The position numbers were made by a program, and so were the translations under genes. The notes under the pieces are model-generated. The model saw only the letters and a list, made by a program, of their open reading frames with translations, was not told where the DNA came from and did no database searches. From Conidiobolus incongruus B7586 (Eukaryota; Entomophthoromycota; Entomophthoromycetes; Entomophthorales; Conidiobolaceae), in contig JNEM01013785.1 in assembly GCA_000697335.1 (NCBI GenBank), forward strand, positions 1 through 28,102: a stretch of DNA of 28,102 bases. The letters run 5' to 3'. Shown here piece by piece: positions 1 to 11,377 of the stretch (within the stretch, counting starts at the first letter, position 1; each line of letters starts with the position of its first letter).

Positions 1-130
1 CACGTATCTACCCAATTAGTCCATATATATTTACCTTTAATATCAGTTTACCCATAATTTATCTCTTATTCTACTTTCCCTTAAATTGATCCATTCTTAT
101 CCCAATATCAAAAGGGGAAATACAACAGGG

Positions 131-211
131 ATCTATCTATCTATTCATTCATCCAGTTATCTATCTATTCACTCATCCATCTATCCAACTATCTATCTAT
201 CTATCTATCTG
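131..211. repeat. ATCT tetranucleotide microsatellite
   Basis: About 80 bases of ATCT units with scattered ATTC, ATCC and AACT interruptions. The right end (190-210) holds five nearly perfect ATCT units. It is a simple tandem repeat and would vary in length between strains. Confidence 0.9.
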
Positions 212-313
212 AAGGAAACTAACTCCAAGTCTTTGTCAAGAACTTCCAATAAAACTCCATATAACTACATCCTAATCCTATAACTTATCCACACTCCAAC
301 TTAATTCAATACA

Positions 314-342
314 ATTATCCTAGTTTCCAGCACTAGGATAAT
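314..342. repeat. Perfect 10-bp stem hairpin
   Basis: The arm ATTATCCTAG (314-323) is exactly the reverse complement of CTAGGATAAT (333-342), around a 9-base loop. A second, weaker stem (CAGTTA 354-359 with TAACTG 376-381) follows. The pair could act in transcript ends or be the residue of a tiny inverted-repeat element. Function is unknown. Confidence 0.6.
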
Positions 343-604
343 ACAACAACTATCAGTTAAAGTGAGAAGTAAAACTAACTGAAAGATCTCTTAATGTGAA
401 ATTTCTGAGGCTTGCTTTAATTCTGTTAAATATTTTATTAGTTTGGAAAATTTTGAATCACCTCATGCATCTGTAAAATTGAGTAAATTTAATGCTTAAC
501 ATCAATTAAAATTTTGATTTGATATATTGAAAGATATTAAAATCAAAGGAAATACTTATTTTAATTACTAATAAAATGAACATAATATCCATTTTATTCT
601 CAAA

Positions 605-1700
605 TTATGAAAATAATATATTATAACCAATATTATTTTTATTTTCAATTATAAAAACCAAATTATATTTAAAATTTAGAATTTTAAATAATATATCTTT
701 TTTGAGATTAAAAAAAATAAATAATTTAATATATAATTGACAAAAATAACTATATAATATAAAATTAATATTTTCCACTTTTATTAATAACTTTTTGCCA
801 TATTTTTGGCAAATTTCTAATATCCAAAACATAATTCTTTTTATTAAAAACTAAAATTTAATGTTTCACAAATTAATTAAATTAATTTAGAAAAATTTTC
901 TTTAAGCTAATTTTATAATTGCCTAAAGCAATTATAATTATATAAGTTATATTCTAATGAATATATTATATATAGTGTGTTTTTTAAATTAAAAATAATT
1001 CAAAAATTTTTTATAACTTTAGCTATGTTTTTTATAATATTATATAAAATAAAAAAGAGTTTTTAAATTATATTAAAAAAACTAATTATAAATAATTTTA
1101 TTTAAAAAAAATAATATAAACTTATTATTAATTAAATTTTAATTATAAAATAAATAAATAAAAATAAAATATAGTATTATAATTTATTATTATTAGTTAT
1201 TGATTAATAAAATATATATTGATTGGAATTTATAAAGAATTATTTTAACTTATATAAACATTTTAGTTAATAATTTAATCAATAATTATATAAAAGGATT
1301 TATAGTTGATAAAATATAATACTTTATTTTAAAAGCCATGGTTTTAGGTTATACCTTAGAAGGTTTTGTTTAGCTATAGTTACTTGAGTTTTTCTTTTAT
1401 TTTAATTAAATTATAAGATATTTATTTTGCATTTTTATTAGTTAATCTAAGTTTAAACTTTAATATATTATATATTTATATAATCAATATTAAAACCCTC
1501 TAATTATTGTTTAATTTAAATAAAAAAGTATTTTTTAATATTTATCTTATTTATAATTTAAAATATAAAAGTTAATTTTTATAATTTTAATAATTTATAA
1601 AATTTTTTATTAATTTTAAAATTATTTTACAAAATTTATAGTTGTTTAATTATTGAAATTAAAAACTTTAGATAATTATAATTTAAGTATAATAAAATTC
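605..1700 (-). mobile_element. Decayed mariner-like DNA transposon, copy A (reversed)
   Basis: Read on the minus strand, this stretch aligns by eye with the two pieces of copy B (about 19440-19634 and 21212-21790). Both copies share near-identical blocks around AATAAAAAGAATT and GCAAAAAGTTATTAATAA. The block at about 767-811, read on the minus strand, translates to KIWQKVINKSGKY, which resembles the LP-x-x-W-x-K-V-I...G-x-Y tail of mariner/Tc1 transposases. The family assignment rests on that tail and on the DNA match to copy B. Stops and frame changes are abundant, so the copy is dead. A 75-codon open frame at 605-832 lies within it in a different frame and is not a gene. No clean terminal repeats were found, so the outer limits are approximate. 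Confidence 0.55.
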
Positions 1701-2869
1701 AACAATAAATTTTCAAAAGCAAATTATTTGTTATCAAATTAAACATATGGTTGAAAAGACAATAATTAGAAAATATTTTATTTTTTTAATTCTAAGTTAA
1801 TAAACTCTTAATTTACTTTAGCTCTTTAAGGTTTATAATGATTTTTAATGATAAATATCTTTAAAATTTATATACTGATATTATTTTAAGAATCAATCCA
1901 TTTTATATATTTAATATTTAATATTTTGACTTTGAAATCAATTCTGTATTTTTCAATTAATATTAATATATTATATCATATTAAAAATTTTAAATCATAT
2001 TTTGATTTTAAATTTTTTAATAATAATTTTATATTATTTCCTTATTTAATATTAGTTCAATTTTCATTATTTGATATAATTGATAATATAAAAGTTAGAT
2101 ATATATAGTATATATTTTTATTTCATCCATCTAGTTTAACAATATTGATAAAATTTTAAATAGAATATATGATTATTTGGATCCAACTAATCTTTTAAAT
2201 TTATTTAAATAATCCTAGTAATTATAGACAAAATTGTAATATTTTACAATAATGAAATGAACTTTATCTAGATTATTATTTTATAATCAAAGAAGGATTA
2301 TACAAGTTATATATATTTGTAAATATTATCTATAATAGTATAACTCTGGTAATTTAAATTCAAATATGAGTTTAATTGTTTATAAAGTTAAGGAAAACAG
2401 AATATGATTAATAATGTTTTATATGTCATTTAATTATGTGTTAATAATTATTGGATCAAAGAAATCAATTTAGAATATCAAATATTTTATTTAAAAATTA
2501 AATTGGATAAAAAATTCGAAAACATTAATATAAATTTATCCAAAAAAAGATATTATATTGGCTCTTGAGAGTGATATAAGCGATAAAATTTCTTTATTTT
2601 TAAAATTAATTTTAAAGATTATAAAAATTAATAACATAGTATAAATATTGAAATTATTTATTCAATTTTAATGGATTAATATTATAAAAAAAGACATTTC
2701 AAATCCTTATTTTTGTTTATTAAATCATTGATTATTGTTATTTATATAAAAAATGTTTTTATAATACAATAATATATCAAATTGCTAAATATGTATATCG
2801 ATCATCACAATTAAAACGTTAATTTGAAAAATTGGTACATTATTAATATCAATATTCATTTTAAGTTTA
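1701..2869. other. AT-rich spacer, nothing recognised
   Basis: More than a kilobase of A/T-dominated sequence without a credible coding frame. A 60-codon open frame at 1926-2108 has only Ile/Phe/Asn/Tyr-rich composition expected from A/T-rich noise. Confidence 0.6.
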
Positions 2870-4250
2870 TTACCATAGCAAAATTATACCTTTCTATCAC
2901 TTTATATAATATCAAAATGGTACAATGAATTCAATTATGATACCAATTCAACCAATTGTTGATTTCTTTACAATATAGATCTTTAATAGAACACGAATCA
3001 AAATTCACAATCCTCAAATTTTTGGAATTGAAATATATTAAAATTTTGAATATCAAATAATTCATACCTCATACTCTGTAAGTGATTCGAGTTAAATATA
3101 AATAACATGCAAAAATCGAATGATGATTGGTTAACAAAAGAGATATCTCAAATTAAATATTTTTGAGAAAATGAAATTTTAGAGGTTAGTGTTAAAAGAT
3201 TCAAAAGAGATTGATAATTTTGTTATATTAGGGCAAATTTCCAATAGTTTGAATAGCATAGTTGAAAGGTGGTTAAAACTATCAATCTTCAAATATTTCA
3301 AATATGACAGGATAGAGAATTCCAAGTTTTTCCAAACTTGAGGAATAATACTTATGTATAACCATTTGAGAGTTGTTAATAGATTTTTATAAGATTTAAA
3401 GTATCTCAAGTAATCCAAAATAATTTCAAGTAATTTTGATTAAGGATTTAGAATTGTAATAATTGTTACCAGCAAGTATTCTGATAGTCAAGCCACTTCT
3501 ATGATGTTATTGGATGTTGACATCACTTTTGATTCACTTATATATAGCAAAGCCTCACTAGTCATCTATAGTTGTTATCTTGATACTGATGATCTTTAAT
3601 CCCTTAGAAGATGAGTCATAATCTATAAATTACCATGGATATATAACCTTAGATATAACCATCATAATAAAGATATTTTTTTCCATCATAAATCCATTAG
3701 ATCATTTGAATCTTTAAGTTATTACTTATCAACTAGTGATTAAGTCAAGACCCAAGATAACATCAATTCTTTGTAATTCTTGGTTAGATATTATGGATAT
3801 TTATGATTTATAATCCATCTATTTTATTAATACTTATCCCTATTTTTTAATATATCTAGCAAATATAATATTCAACTTTTTACCTAATCTTTGACACCAA
3901 AAAACAACTCATCATCAACAAAACTTGAATTATTAGATTAGTATTAAGAACATTGATATTTCAAGTACTTAAGTTTTAATGAATAATGTTCTATTAATCT
4001 TATATCTCTATTATATTTTATCATATAATCATAACAATAAAATGTATGAATTTGACTATTAGTTGAATTGGTGACCAAATTGTTGTTATCCTTATATTCT
4101 AAGGAATTTAAAATTTTCAAATTATAATTGAGTTTTGTGAAATATTTTTGAATAGAAGTATTTTAGATACTAGTAAAGATAGTAGTGTTTATGGATTTTT
4201 CAGGATTTTAACTAATGTATAAAATGGTATATTTGTTAATCATAAAATAT
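2870..4250 (-). pseudogene. F-box/LRR family pseudogene (psi-1)
   Basis: The minus strand carries a decayed relative of the intact F-box/LRR genes. The clearest piece is the open stretch 3179-3418, which reads LLEICPNITKLSI where gene 3 (23051-24373) has YCLSCPNITQLHI, preceded by a match to the NPQLKSLE repeat of gene 1 around 3430-3450. Lower coordinates (about 2950-3060) read NLRIVNF, similar to the penultimate repeat KLKHITIHNF of gene 2. Weak matches to the middle of the family continue up to about 4250. The F-box end is not recognisable. Several stops and frame changes separate the blocks, so it is a dead copy. The core 2950-3560 is well supported; the outer limits are uncertain. Confidence 0.65.
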
Positions 4251-5259
4251 AAGATTGTGTTGGACTTAATAAAATAATTACTTTATAAAAGTATTAATGT
4301 TTAGCTCTTTGGCCAACACAAAAAAAGGTTATATTAATTTCATTTATGGATAATTTATAATGGCAAACTTTAATAATTTTATAGGTGAATAAATTATCAA
4401 AATCTAATTTAAAGATACATTAGAAGGCTGAACATGGTTAAAATCTTTTGATTCCTGAATCAATAAATTCATTTATTAATATCTTTATTATTTTAAATAT
4501 CAATATTATAATTTTTATCTTGATTTAATTTCTATTATTAGATTAAAATAATTATCAATCTTTAGATATATAGTTTGAAATATCTTTAAATTCAATTTAT
4601 CATTCAGATACCAGAGTAATGAACCCGATGAAACTAGTTCTGATAATCTTAAATATATATTAATGTGTTATAATAATGGTTTTCACCCAGTTATAATCTT
4701 TGGGTTTTATTATTAATAGTTAATTAACCATTTTCTGGATAAAATGAAATTATTTAACAATTTGGAGATTCTATAAATCAAACAATATATGACTAGGAAA
4801 ACTCATTAAATAAATATACTTTGAGATAAATAAATATTATTATATACATTTACTTTGCTTATGAGACTAGATACACTATATCTTTTTTGAATTAAAATAA
4901 TCTATCAATTGAAATATTTAACCTCTAGTTATATATAATATACTGTTATCAAAAAATAGCTATTTAAATTTTCATATCAAATTATATTAATCTTATTTTA
5001 TATTCCCTAAACTTCACGATACAATAAATGTCATAGCAATCTGAGTAAAAACATCATATTCAAATATTTTAAATATTTGTTTCTAATTTGTATTATATTT
5101 TATCAAAAAACAATTGATTTATACAAGCTTTTTTTAGCCTGGAAAACCTTCGCTATTTTTTTGTACTTTTCTATATTATTCAAGTGATGATTCAAAGTTA
5201 TTAAGTTTGTTTGTCTTTAAAAGTGTATCCTCTAGCTGGTATAATTATCAATTTTATTG
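4251..5259. other. Spacer between two pseudogenes
   Basis: No gene is seen. Positions 5100-5259 may contain the unrecognisable 5' part of the pseudogene that becomes clear at about 5260. The rest is A/T-rich without structure that I can name. Confidence 0.45.
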
Positions 5260-6690
5260 TAAACATCAATTCATACTTCTCTAAGTCTCGAAATACTGAA
5301 TAGTGCCTTGAACAATTCAGGAAAGAGTTGTTACTATTATAAGTAAATTTTAATACTTTGAGACCCTATAATAATGTAAAGCGTCATTTCATATTCAAAA
5401 TCTGTCATTTATTACAAAATATACTTCAATTAAAACTTAATCAATTTGAATTTAAGAATTTTATGATTCTTATTCTTAAATATTTGAACTCTCTAGATTT
5501 AGAATATGTGAGAGAAATTCAAATTTTTAGCAAAGAATTAACAAAACACTAAATATTATTGTCGACTTCGATAAAATCAATTCAATTTAAAGTTTGTCAT
5601 TAGTGCAAATACGAATTGACTGAAAATTAGAAGGTATTAGAACATGATTGTGATCAAGATATTTTCTATGAATGTAATTTAATTGCCCAATTTAATATAT
5701 AATGTATATGCATTATTTTGGATACTACCATTATAATATCATGAATATATCATTTGAATCACAGTTTCCATTGTTCAATCTTCAATTGAAGTCACTTAGA
5801 ATTACCTTGGAGCGCTTTGATAAAGAATACTTTCAAGCCTTTTACACATCCAACAATTATAACATCGCTGTAACTACTAAGGTGACATATTTCCTTTCCA
5901 ATCTTGGTATATCCTATCCCCACTTTACAACCCACCCGAGTTTTGATTATTGTTCTCATTAACTGTTTTGAATTAACAGAGTTTTTCGACCTAAAGCTTG
6001 AACAACCTATCTTGACACATCTCCATACAGATTATTATGATCCCGGAGGCTATTATTAACGAAATTTCAAGCAATTTTGCCATTATATCAATCCCAATTT
6101 ATTCAAATTGAACACTTTCATATTCAAATACGTGTCTAACGATTCAATCCATAATAATGAACAGTTGTAATTAGATCAATTAGAAAATATATTTATTAAT
6201 GGTCTCCATTATAATAATTGTGTTATATAATAATTTTTATAAATAAAGATCGTTATTAGAAGAGTACTCATAATATGATTTGGTAAATTATTTATTAATC
6301 CTGCTCTTTAACATATCGGGACTGTATGTCTTAAAGCTTACTTACAGTTAAGACCTTGTAGCAGAATGTCCAGGAATTTTAAAAAGTTGATTCAGTTAAT
6401 GAAATATGATTTGGTTAAGATTTAACAAAGAGTATCCTTTAGTTGTGGGCTGAGAAATCCAGCCTGAATTAAAAATAGTACTGGCTTGATTATTGAATCA
6501 GGATGGATGGTTAATTTTTAAATGGAACAATGATATCTACTTTATAAAATTTAATCAATTCTCAAATTTAAATTTTTTTAAAGAATGGTATGAAATACCA
6601 AGTAATATCAAATTCAAAGATACAATTATAAAAATGAATCAATTGGAGTGTTTAAGGTTTTTGTCAACTATTAAATTTTACAAATTCTAA
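5260..6690 (+). pseudogene. F-box/LRR family pseudogene (psi-2), interrupted by a repeat
   Basis: This dead copy is most like gene 1. From about 5263 it reads NINSYFSKSRNTE then CLEQFRKEL, where gene 1 has NIHSNSSKVQDIETYLEQFRNEL. Residues from 5358-5552 match the IHYGMNHQFILQI to LKSLELI part. The stretch 5702-5962 contains LQLKSLRITLERFDKEY, matching PQLKSLEINFQFLDLEY. About 6000-6110 matches the CPNVSHLDIDY to LPKLRTL repeats. The last piece, 6493-6690, ends SNLNFF...STIKFYKF, like PNLKQV...SSIKFYRI of gene 1, so the 3' end is nearly at its proper place. The upstream F-box is not recognisable. Several stops and frame changes plus the insertion at 6221-6500 inactivate it. Confidence 0.8.
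6221..6500 (+). repeat. Dispersed repeat R2, copy 1, inserted in psi-2
   Basis: This 0.28-kb block matches the reverse complement of 7500-7753. The best-kept core is AAATTATTTATTAATCCTGC followed by CTCTTTAAC and a CGGGACTGTA box. It lies inside the F-box/LRR pseudogene, whose reading matches the family just before and just after it, so it arrived as an insertion. It starts TGTTATATA and ends near TTGAATCA, so TG...CA ends are possible, as in solo LTRs. I see no matching target duplication, and it may equally be a short non-autonomous DNA element. Confidence 0.65.
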
Positions 6691-7499
6691 TTTCAACAAC
6701 TAATCTATTTAACAAAGTTATTGAATGTCTTAATGTGACCTGAATTTTTGCACAATTTCATTTATCACTAATTTATAGATAGTATCTTTGATTTATATAA
6801 TGATCTTGGATATTTTAACTACTATTGTTATTTGATAATATATTTTATTACAACAAAATTTATTACAATCAATTTAAAATATATTATAAATTAACATCAG
6901 CAATTGGACATTCTAATTTTCATATAGTTTTAATAATTATAAAATATAAAAATGTATTAATTGCTAAAAATTGTTGTAATTTTAATCATTTAATAATTTA
7001 TTTTAATGTCATATATGAGTTAACTTATCATTTGATATTTGAGTGTTACTCAATTGAAGAATAAATATGTAAGCAAATATTATAAAAATATTATTTTACA
7101 TTTATTAAAATATGGATTTGAAGTACTAATTAAATCTTCCTTATTCAATTAATTAAAAAATCAAGAAAAAAAAATTAAAAATTTAATAAACAGATTCGGA
7201 TAATAAACAAAATTAATGGTATCAAAAATTAAGATAGAGAAATAGACTTATAGTATTATGATGTTGAAAACAATAATAGTACACGTTGGCATATTTATTG
7301 ATCATTAAAAAATATTTTCAAACTGTTTTCATCTTTAATCAATTTAAAGATCTTTTTATTATCTGTAAATTCCATATATTTTATACTAATTGGCGAGAAA
7401 TCAGCTTTAGGATTAAAATTCATTTTATAGGACAATATGTATTAATTATAACTACTTTGATATTAATTCTTGTTGTATTTCAAAATTAATCATCTCTTC
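6691..7499. other. Spacer between psi-2 and repeat R2 copy 2
   Basis: Two open stretches here (79 codons at 6825-7064, 67 codons at 7286-7489) are rich in Ile, Phe, Tyr and Asn. They show no family resemblance and look like A/T-rich chance frames. No other structure is seen. Confidence 0.5.
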
Positions 7500-7753
7500 C
7501 AGTTTGATAGCTAAACCAATATTATTTCTATTTTAAGCTGGCTTTGTCAGTATATAATTGAAGGATACTCTTTGTTCTCTTTATTTTCTTTATTAGATTT
7601 TATCCAAATCCCATATCATTCATTGATTCAATTATTTAAACCTACAGTCCCGATACGTTAAAGAGCAGGATTAATAAATAATTTACTAAATCATATTTTG
7701 AGTACTTTTCTAACTACCATCTTTATTTATAAAACTTAATATAAAACACAACA
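7500..7753 (-). repeat. Dispersed repeat R2, copy 2 (inverted)
   Basis: Reverse-complement partner of 6221-6500. On the minus strand it begins TGTTGTGTTTTATATTA and runs through the same CTGCTCTTTAACGTATCGGG core, then AAAGAGTATCCTT, ending near GCTATCA. Because the pseudogene resumes right after copy 1, the two copies are probably separate insertions in opposite orientation rather than the two ends of one 1.5-kb element. The class is undetermined (solo-LTR-like or non-autonomous). Confidence 0.65.
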
Positions 7754-8044
7754 TTCTGATTAATTGAATCTGATTAACAATTATTATTTGTTCGAATTTT
7801 TAAAATTCAATTCAATTTTTGTTTGATCCTGTATTGATATCTGCTTATTGTTTTCTAAATTTAAAGATTAGTTGAAGTAGTTATAAGCAAATATAACTCA
7901 CATATTTAATAATATTACCAAAGTCGATAAATATAAATTTCATAACATATAGAATAAATTTGGAAGTAAACCTGTTTAAACTTATTTAATTACAAACTAA
8001 TTCATAAATGAAAAGAATCCTTATATCATCAGATAATTTCCATT
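7754..8044. other. Upstream flank of gene 1
   Basis: A/T-rich sequence between repeat R2 and the promoter element of gene 1. Nothing else is recognised. Confidence 0.5.
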
Positions 8045-8063
8045 AAACCCATAATTTGACATT
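8045..8063 (+). promoter_or_regulatory. Family upstream element before gene 1
   Basis: AAACCCATAATTTGACATT lies with its CCC 121 bp before the ATG at 8169. The same 16-17 base core stands at a similar distance before the other intact family members, in otherwise dissimilar flanks, so I read it as a shared promoter or activator site. Confidence 0.6.
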
Positions 8064-8094
8064 TTTTAAAATTAATATAAAAATATAATCGAAC

Positions 8095-8105
8095 TAACAG
8101 TCCCA
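8095..8105 (+). promoter_or_regulatory. Second shared element (CAGTCCCA) before gene 1
   Basis: TAACAGTCCCA lies 71 bp before the ATG and about 50 bp after the first element. Gene 3 has TAATCAGTCCCA in the corresponding place (22962-22973). It is absent before gene 2. It may be a regulatory site or simply residual similarity between two closely related promoters. Confidence 0.35.
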
Positions 8106-8168
8106 TTGAAAAAATTTAAGTGGATATCGAGAAATTATTCAAATAGCTCTAATAATAATCAACAGATA

Positions 8169-9485
8169 ATGAGTCATTTGAATTGGACTCATGTCTTAGT
8201 CCCAACCATAATTCAACAATATTTAAATCGTTCAGAATTAATCGAGTTAAGTAAAGTTTCCAAATCCATAAGATTCAAATTGAAACCCATCATTTTTCAA
8301 GGTATTTTGTTAAAGAATCCTAGTGGTAATATAGACATTGATCTTGTTACAAATATACATTCCAATAGTTCAAAGGTTCAGGATATTGAAACTTACCTTG
8401 AACAATTTAGGAATGAGCTGACTTTATTACAGCCTGAATTGAATACTCTCAATATTCATTATGGTATGAATCATCAATTCATACTTCAAATTACCAATAC
8501 TTTTCAAAATATCAACCACTTAAAATTATTCCGCAATCAAGTGCCTTTGGATTGTATTATTCGAATTTTAGAGGTTTTAGATAAATTAAAATCTCTGGAA
8601 TTAATCAAGGTCGCTGTATTTACATATTTAAGGGAAGCTTCACCAGAACCACAAATCGTTATGCCTATATCGTTAAAAAGTATTAAATTTGTTAATTGCG
8701 ATTTATGCTACACATCAATGACGGAAAATGCAAAGATAATGAATTGTAACTACTCTCAAGGTACTTTTCACTATTCTCAATTTAATCCGCCACTTCAAAT
8801 TTTACCCAATCTGGAGCACTTTACCTATCATCCGAGTAAATCCAATGAATTATCATTCGCACCGAAATTCTTATCACTCAATCCACAATTGAAATCCCTT
8901 GAAATTAATTTCCAATTCTTGGATTTAGAATATTTACAGCTAATCGCTAAATTCGGTCAATTACAACATTTATATATCCATCAATATTCCGGAGCTCCTC
9001 ATAATATCCGAGAAAGCGATCTTCCAATTCTAGAATCGATACAATTTCTGAAAATTAACTTTGATTTGATTCCAAGCCCTATTTTGCAGAAATATTGTCT
9101 CCAATGCCCCAATGTGTCCCATCTCGATATCGATTATATGGATTACTATATAAAAAATTTTTATAATGTAATCCTTCTAAATCTGCCCAAATTAAGGACT
9201 TTAACTTTGCGAGATCCACTTATGTCTACTTTCAAGGTGAGGGATTTGAAATTGTATCATATAGAAGTACTCAACTTATATTATTTTGATTATAAACTTA
9301 TTGATTTGGCGCAATTTGATCAATTCCCAAATTTGAAGCAAGTTTCAATTAGAGGATGGAGGAATAAATCAATTAACATCGATTCAAGTGATATAATCGC
9401 TACCAAATTGTACTGTTGGAAATGTTTGAGCTTTCCATCAAGTATAAAATTCTACAGAATAGAAGGTCTATCTGGAGTAGCTTAA
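8169..9485 (+). CDS. F-box-like/LRR protein, gene 1
   Basis: A 438-residue intact, intronless member of the local family. The open frame extends 21 codons upstream to a TTG, but the ATG at 8169 (MSHLNWTHVL) aligns exactly with the starts of genes 2 and 3, so I use it. Residues 6-46 form an F-box-like segment (QQYLNRSELIELSKVSKSIR). After a short linker come irregular leucine-rich repeats: LPNLEHFTY (about 212), PQLKSLEI (240), CPNVSHLDI (313), LPKLRTLTL (339) and PNLKQVSI (387), closing with WKCLSFPSSIKFYRI. F-box proteins usually bind SKP1 in SCF ubiquitin ligases and select targets through their repeats; that job is inferred. No signal peptide or membrane segment is seen. It is preceded by the shared upstream element and flanked by dead copies. 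The substrate is unknown. Confidence 0.85.
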   Translation: MSHLNWTHVLVPTIIQQYLNRSELIELSKVSKSIRFKLKPIIFQGILLKNPSGNIDIDLVTNIHSNSSKVQDIETYLEQFRNELTLLQPELNTLNIHYGMNHQFILQITNTFQNINHLKLFRNQVPLDCIIRILEVLDKLKSLELIKVAVFTYLREASPEPQIVMPISLKSIKFVNCDLCYTSMTENAKIMNCNYSQGTFHYSQFNPPLQILPNLEHFTYHPSKSNELSFAPKFLSLNPQLKSLEINFQFLDLEYLQLIAKFGQLQHLYIHQYSGAPHNIRESDLPILESIQFLKINFDLIPSPILQKYCLQCPNVSHLDIDYMDYYIKNFYNVILLNLPKLRTLTLRDPLMSTFKVRDLKLYHIEVLNLYYFDYKLIDLAQFDQFPNLKQVSIRGWRNKSINIDSSDIIATKLYCWKCLSFPSSIKFYRIEGLSGVA

Positions 9486-11255
9486 ATATAATAATTCTCG
9501 TTTATTAGATTTAACATCTATGTCATTTAATAGACAATTTTGTATAAAAAATTGTAAAATTTAAAATCTAATAAATCCAATTTTAGATCAAATTAATTTT
9601 GACATAAATATATATATAGTTAAATATAATTTTTCATTTATAAATAATTACATAATTTTAAAATTGATATAATACTTTTTTGAATTAAAATTTATATAAA
9701 ATTTATAATTTTTTTATTTTTCATAAGAAATTTAAAATATGGGGTATATTCATTAAATTATATTTAATTCAATTTGTCTAATATTTATTTAATATACAAA
9801 ACTTAACCATTAGAAACTTTTATATTACTTAATAAAACTTTATTCTTCCGTTGATTATTTTGATGATATTATATTCAATTGAGCGTTAGTTAATTTGATT
9901 TCACATTAGGCTAATATATTAAAAATATATTACATACATAATTTTTATGAAAAATTGATTTAAATATATATTTTATTATATTCTTAGTATAATAACATAA
10001 TCATGAAATACTAAATAACTTACCAATCTGTCATATAGACTCATAATTCAAATATTTAATTTATTAAATAACATTAAATTATATCAAAATAAAAGAATAA
10101 ATTAAATATTTTGAAAAAAATAAAGAAAAATATAAATATTTATTTTTAAAATAATTTTGTAAAAATGTAAATAGAATAGTTTGTAGTATATTCATTACAT
10201 AATCATAAGATTTTTGTCATTATATCTCATTAATTAAATCAAATATTATTTTCAAATTGATTTATCATAAATATCAATGTTAAAATTTTCAAATAAATTT
10301 AAATAGTTGAAAATATCAAGTATTGATATTAAAGACATAAATTATGCACATTAACATTAACAAATCTTTTAATATTAGATTTTGCTTGATTTTTATAGTA
10401 ATTAGGCTGATTAAAGGAGATAATAAAATTAAATTCTGATTATTTTACAATTTTTTTAAATCATACAAAAGCAAGAATTTGATAAAAAGTATTTAAATTA
10501 AAGATTAGATTTGTAATATATAGGGTATATTTGTTTTTTAAGTATTTGTAATCAACTTTCATATTTTGAAACTTTGATTTTATCGGATATATTAGTCAAC
10601 AACATCAATGTATATAATAAATAGTTTATACTTAAACCATCTTAAATTTTATAGTTTATTTTGTTTGAATATTTTATTTAATCTAATATTTTTCTATAAT
10701 ATAATACTTTAAATATATTTTGAATAATAATCACAAATTTTGTTTATACTTGCATTACATATATATATATATGCTTATTAATACAATTGGTGTTTTAAAT
10801 ATTCAGAAAATTATTCTTATTAATTTTATAATTATATAAAATTAATGAATTGTAATTTGAAAACTTAATATAGTATATTATTTTAAACTTTTTTCAAAAA
10901 CAAAAATTTTGAAATTGAAAATAATAATTATGTAAAAAACATCTATAATAGTTTATAATGATTGGTAATTTTATAATTGATTTAAACCTGAATATAATAA
11001 TATATCAAATATATGTAAATAAGCTTGGATTTTATAAGAATGTTGCCTGTTTTAATTAAAAAGACACTGATCGTAATATCTGTCACAGTAATTTTATAAT
11101 ATTAATATATATTAAAATTCTGCATTTTAGAAATCCATACAGATTTATTCTGATATTATTTCAAATCATTTTTAATATAAAATAATTGTATGTGAATATA
11201 TTTTGATATTCCTAAATTACAAATATATATTTTTTTTTGTAATTCTCATTTCATT
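9486..11255. other. Long AT-rich spacer
   Basis: About 1.8 kb downstream of gene 1 with no coding frame or repeat that I can name, apart from a short AT dinucleotide tract at 10759-10773. Base composition is markedly poorer in G and C than in the genes. Confidence 0.6.
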
Positions 11256-11280
11256 GAACCCATAATTTGACATTATAAAA
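11256..11280 (+). promoter_or_regulatory. Family upstream element before psi-3
   Basis: GAACCCATAATTTGACATTA is the best match in the window to the element before gene 1. Its CCC lies 119 bp before the old ATG (11378). The promoter element has outlived the coding sequence, which suggests either recent death of the gene or selection on the site. Confidence 0.6.
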
Positions 11281-11377
11281 AACAACTTTAAACCTGGGTT
11301 GAATATAGATCTTAGTTTTAAAAAATTAGGTATATTTAAAATTATTCGTAAATTATACTATAAAAAATCTACTGACA

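Larger units (their letters stand above)
1..600. other. AT-rich flank with microsatellite and hairpins, no gene
   Basis: No convincing gene is seen. The first 380 bases are less A/T-extreme than what follows and contain an imperfect ATCT/ATTC microsatellite and two small inverted repeats, listed separately. A short open frame across the microsatellite (86-283) encodes only Ser/Ile/Tyr-rich repeat translation and is not a gene. The stretch could be the far flank of a gene lying outside the window. Confidence 0.6.

Noticed and set aside
47-65. TTTACCCATAATTTATCTC, similar to the family promoter element
   Set aside because: No F-box/LRR reading lies about 110 bp downstream, and the diagnostic GACA part is missing. 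Probably chance in A/T-rich sequence.
605-832. Minus-strand open frame of 75 codons
   Set aside because: It lies within mariner-like copy A, in a frame other than the one resembling a transposase tail, and is not conserved as a frame in copy B.
6825-7489. Two plus-strand open stretches of 79 and 67 codons
   Set aside because: The composition is that of random A/T-rich DNA (Ile, Phe, Tyr, Asn). No match to the local gene family and no promoter element.
6221-7753. The R2 pair as terminal inverted repeats of a single 1.5-kb transposon
   Set aside because: The F-box pseudogene reading resumes immediately after copy 1 and reaches its normal end at 6690, so the sequence between the copies is not element interior.
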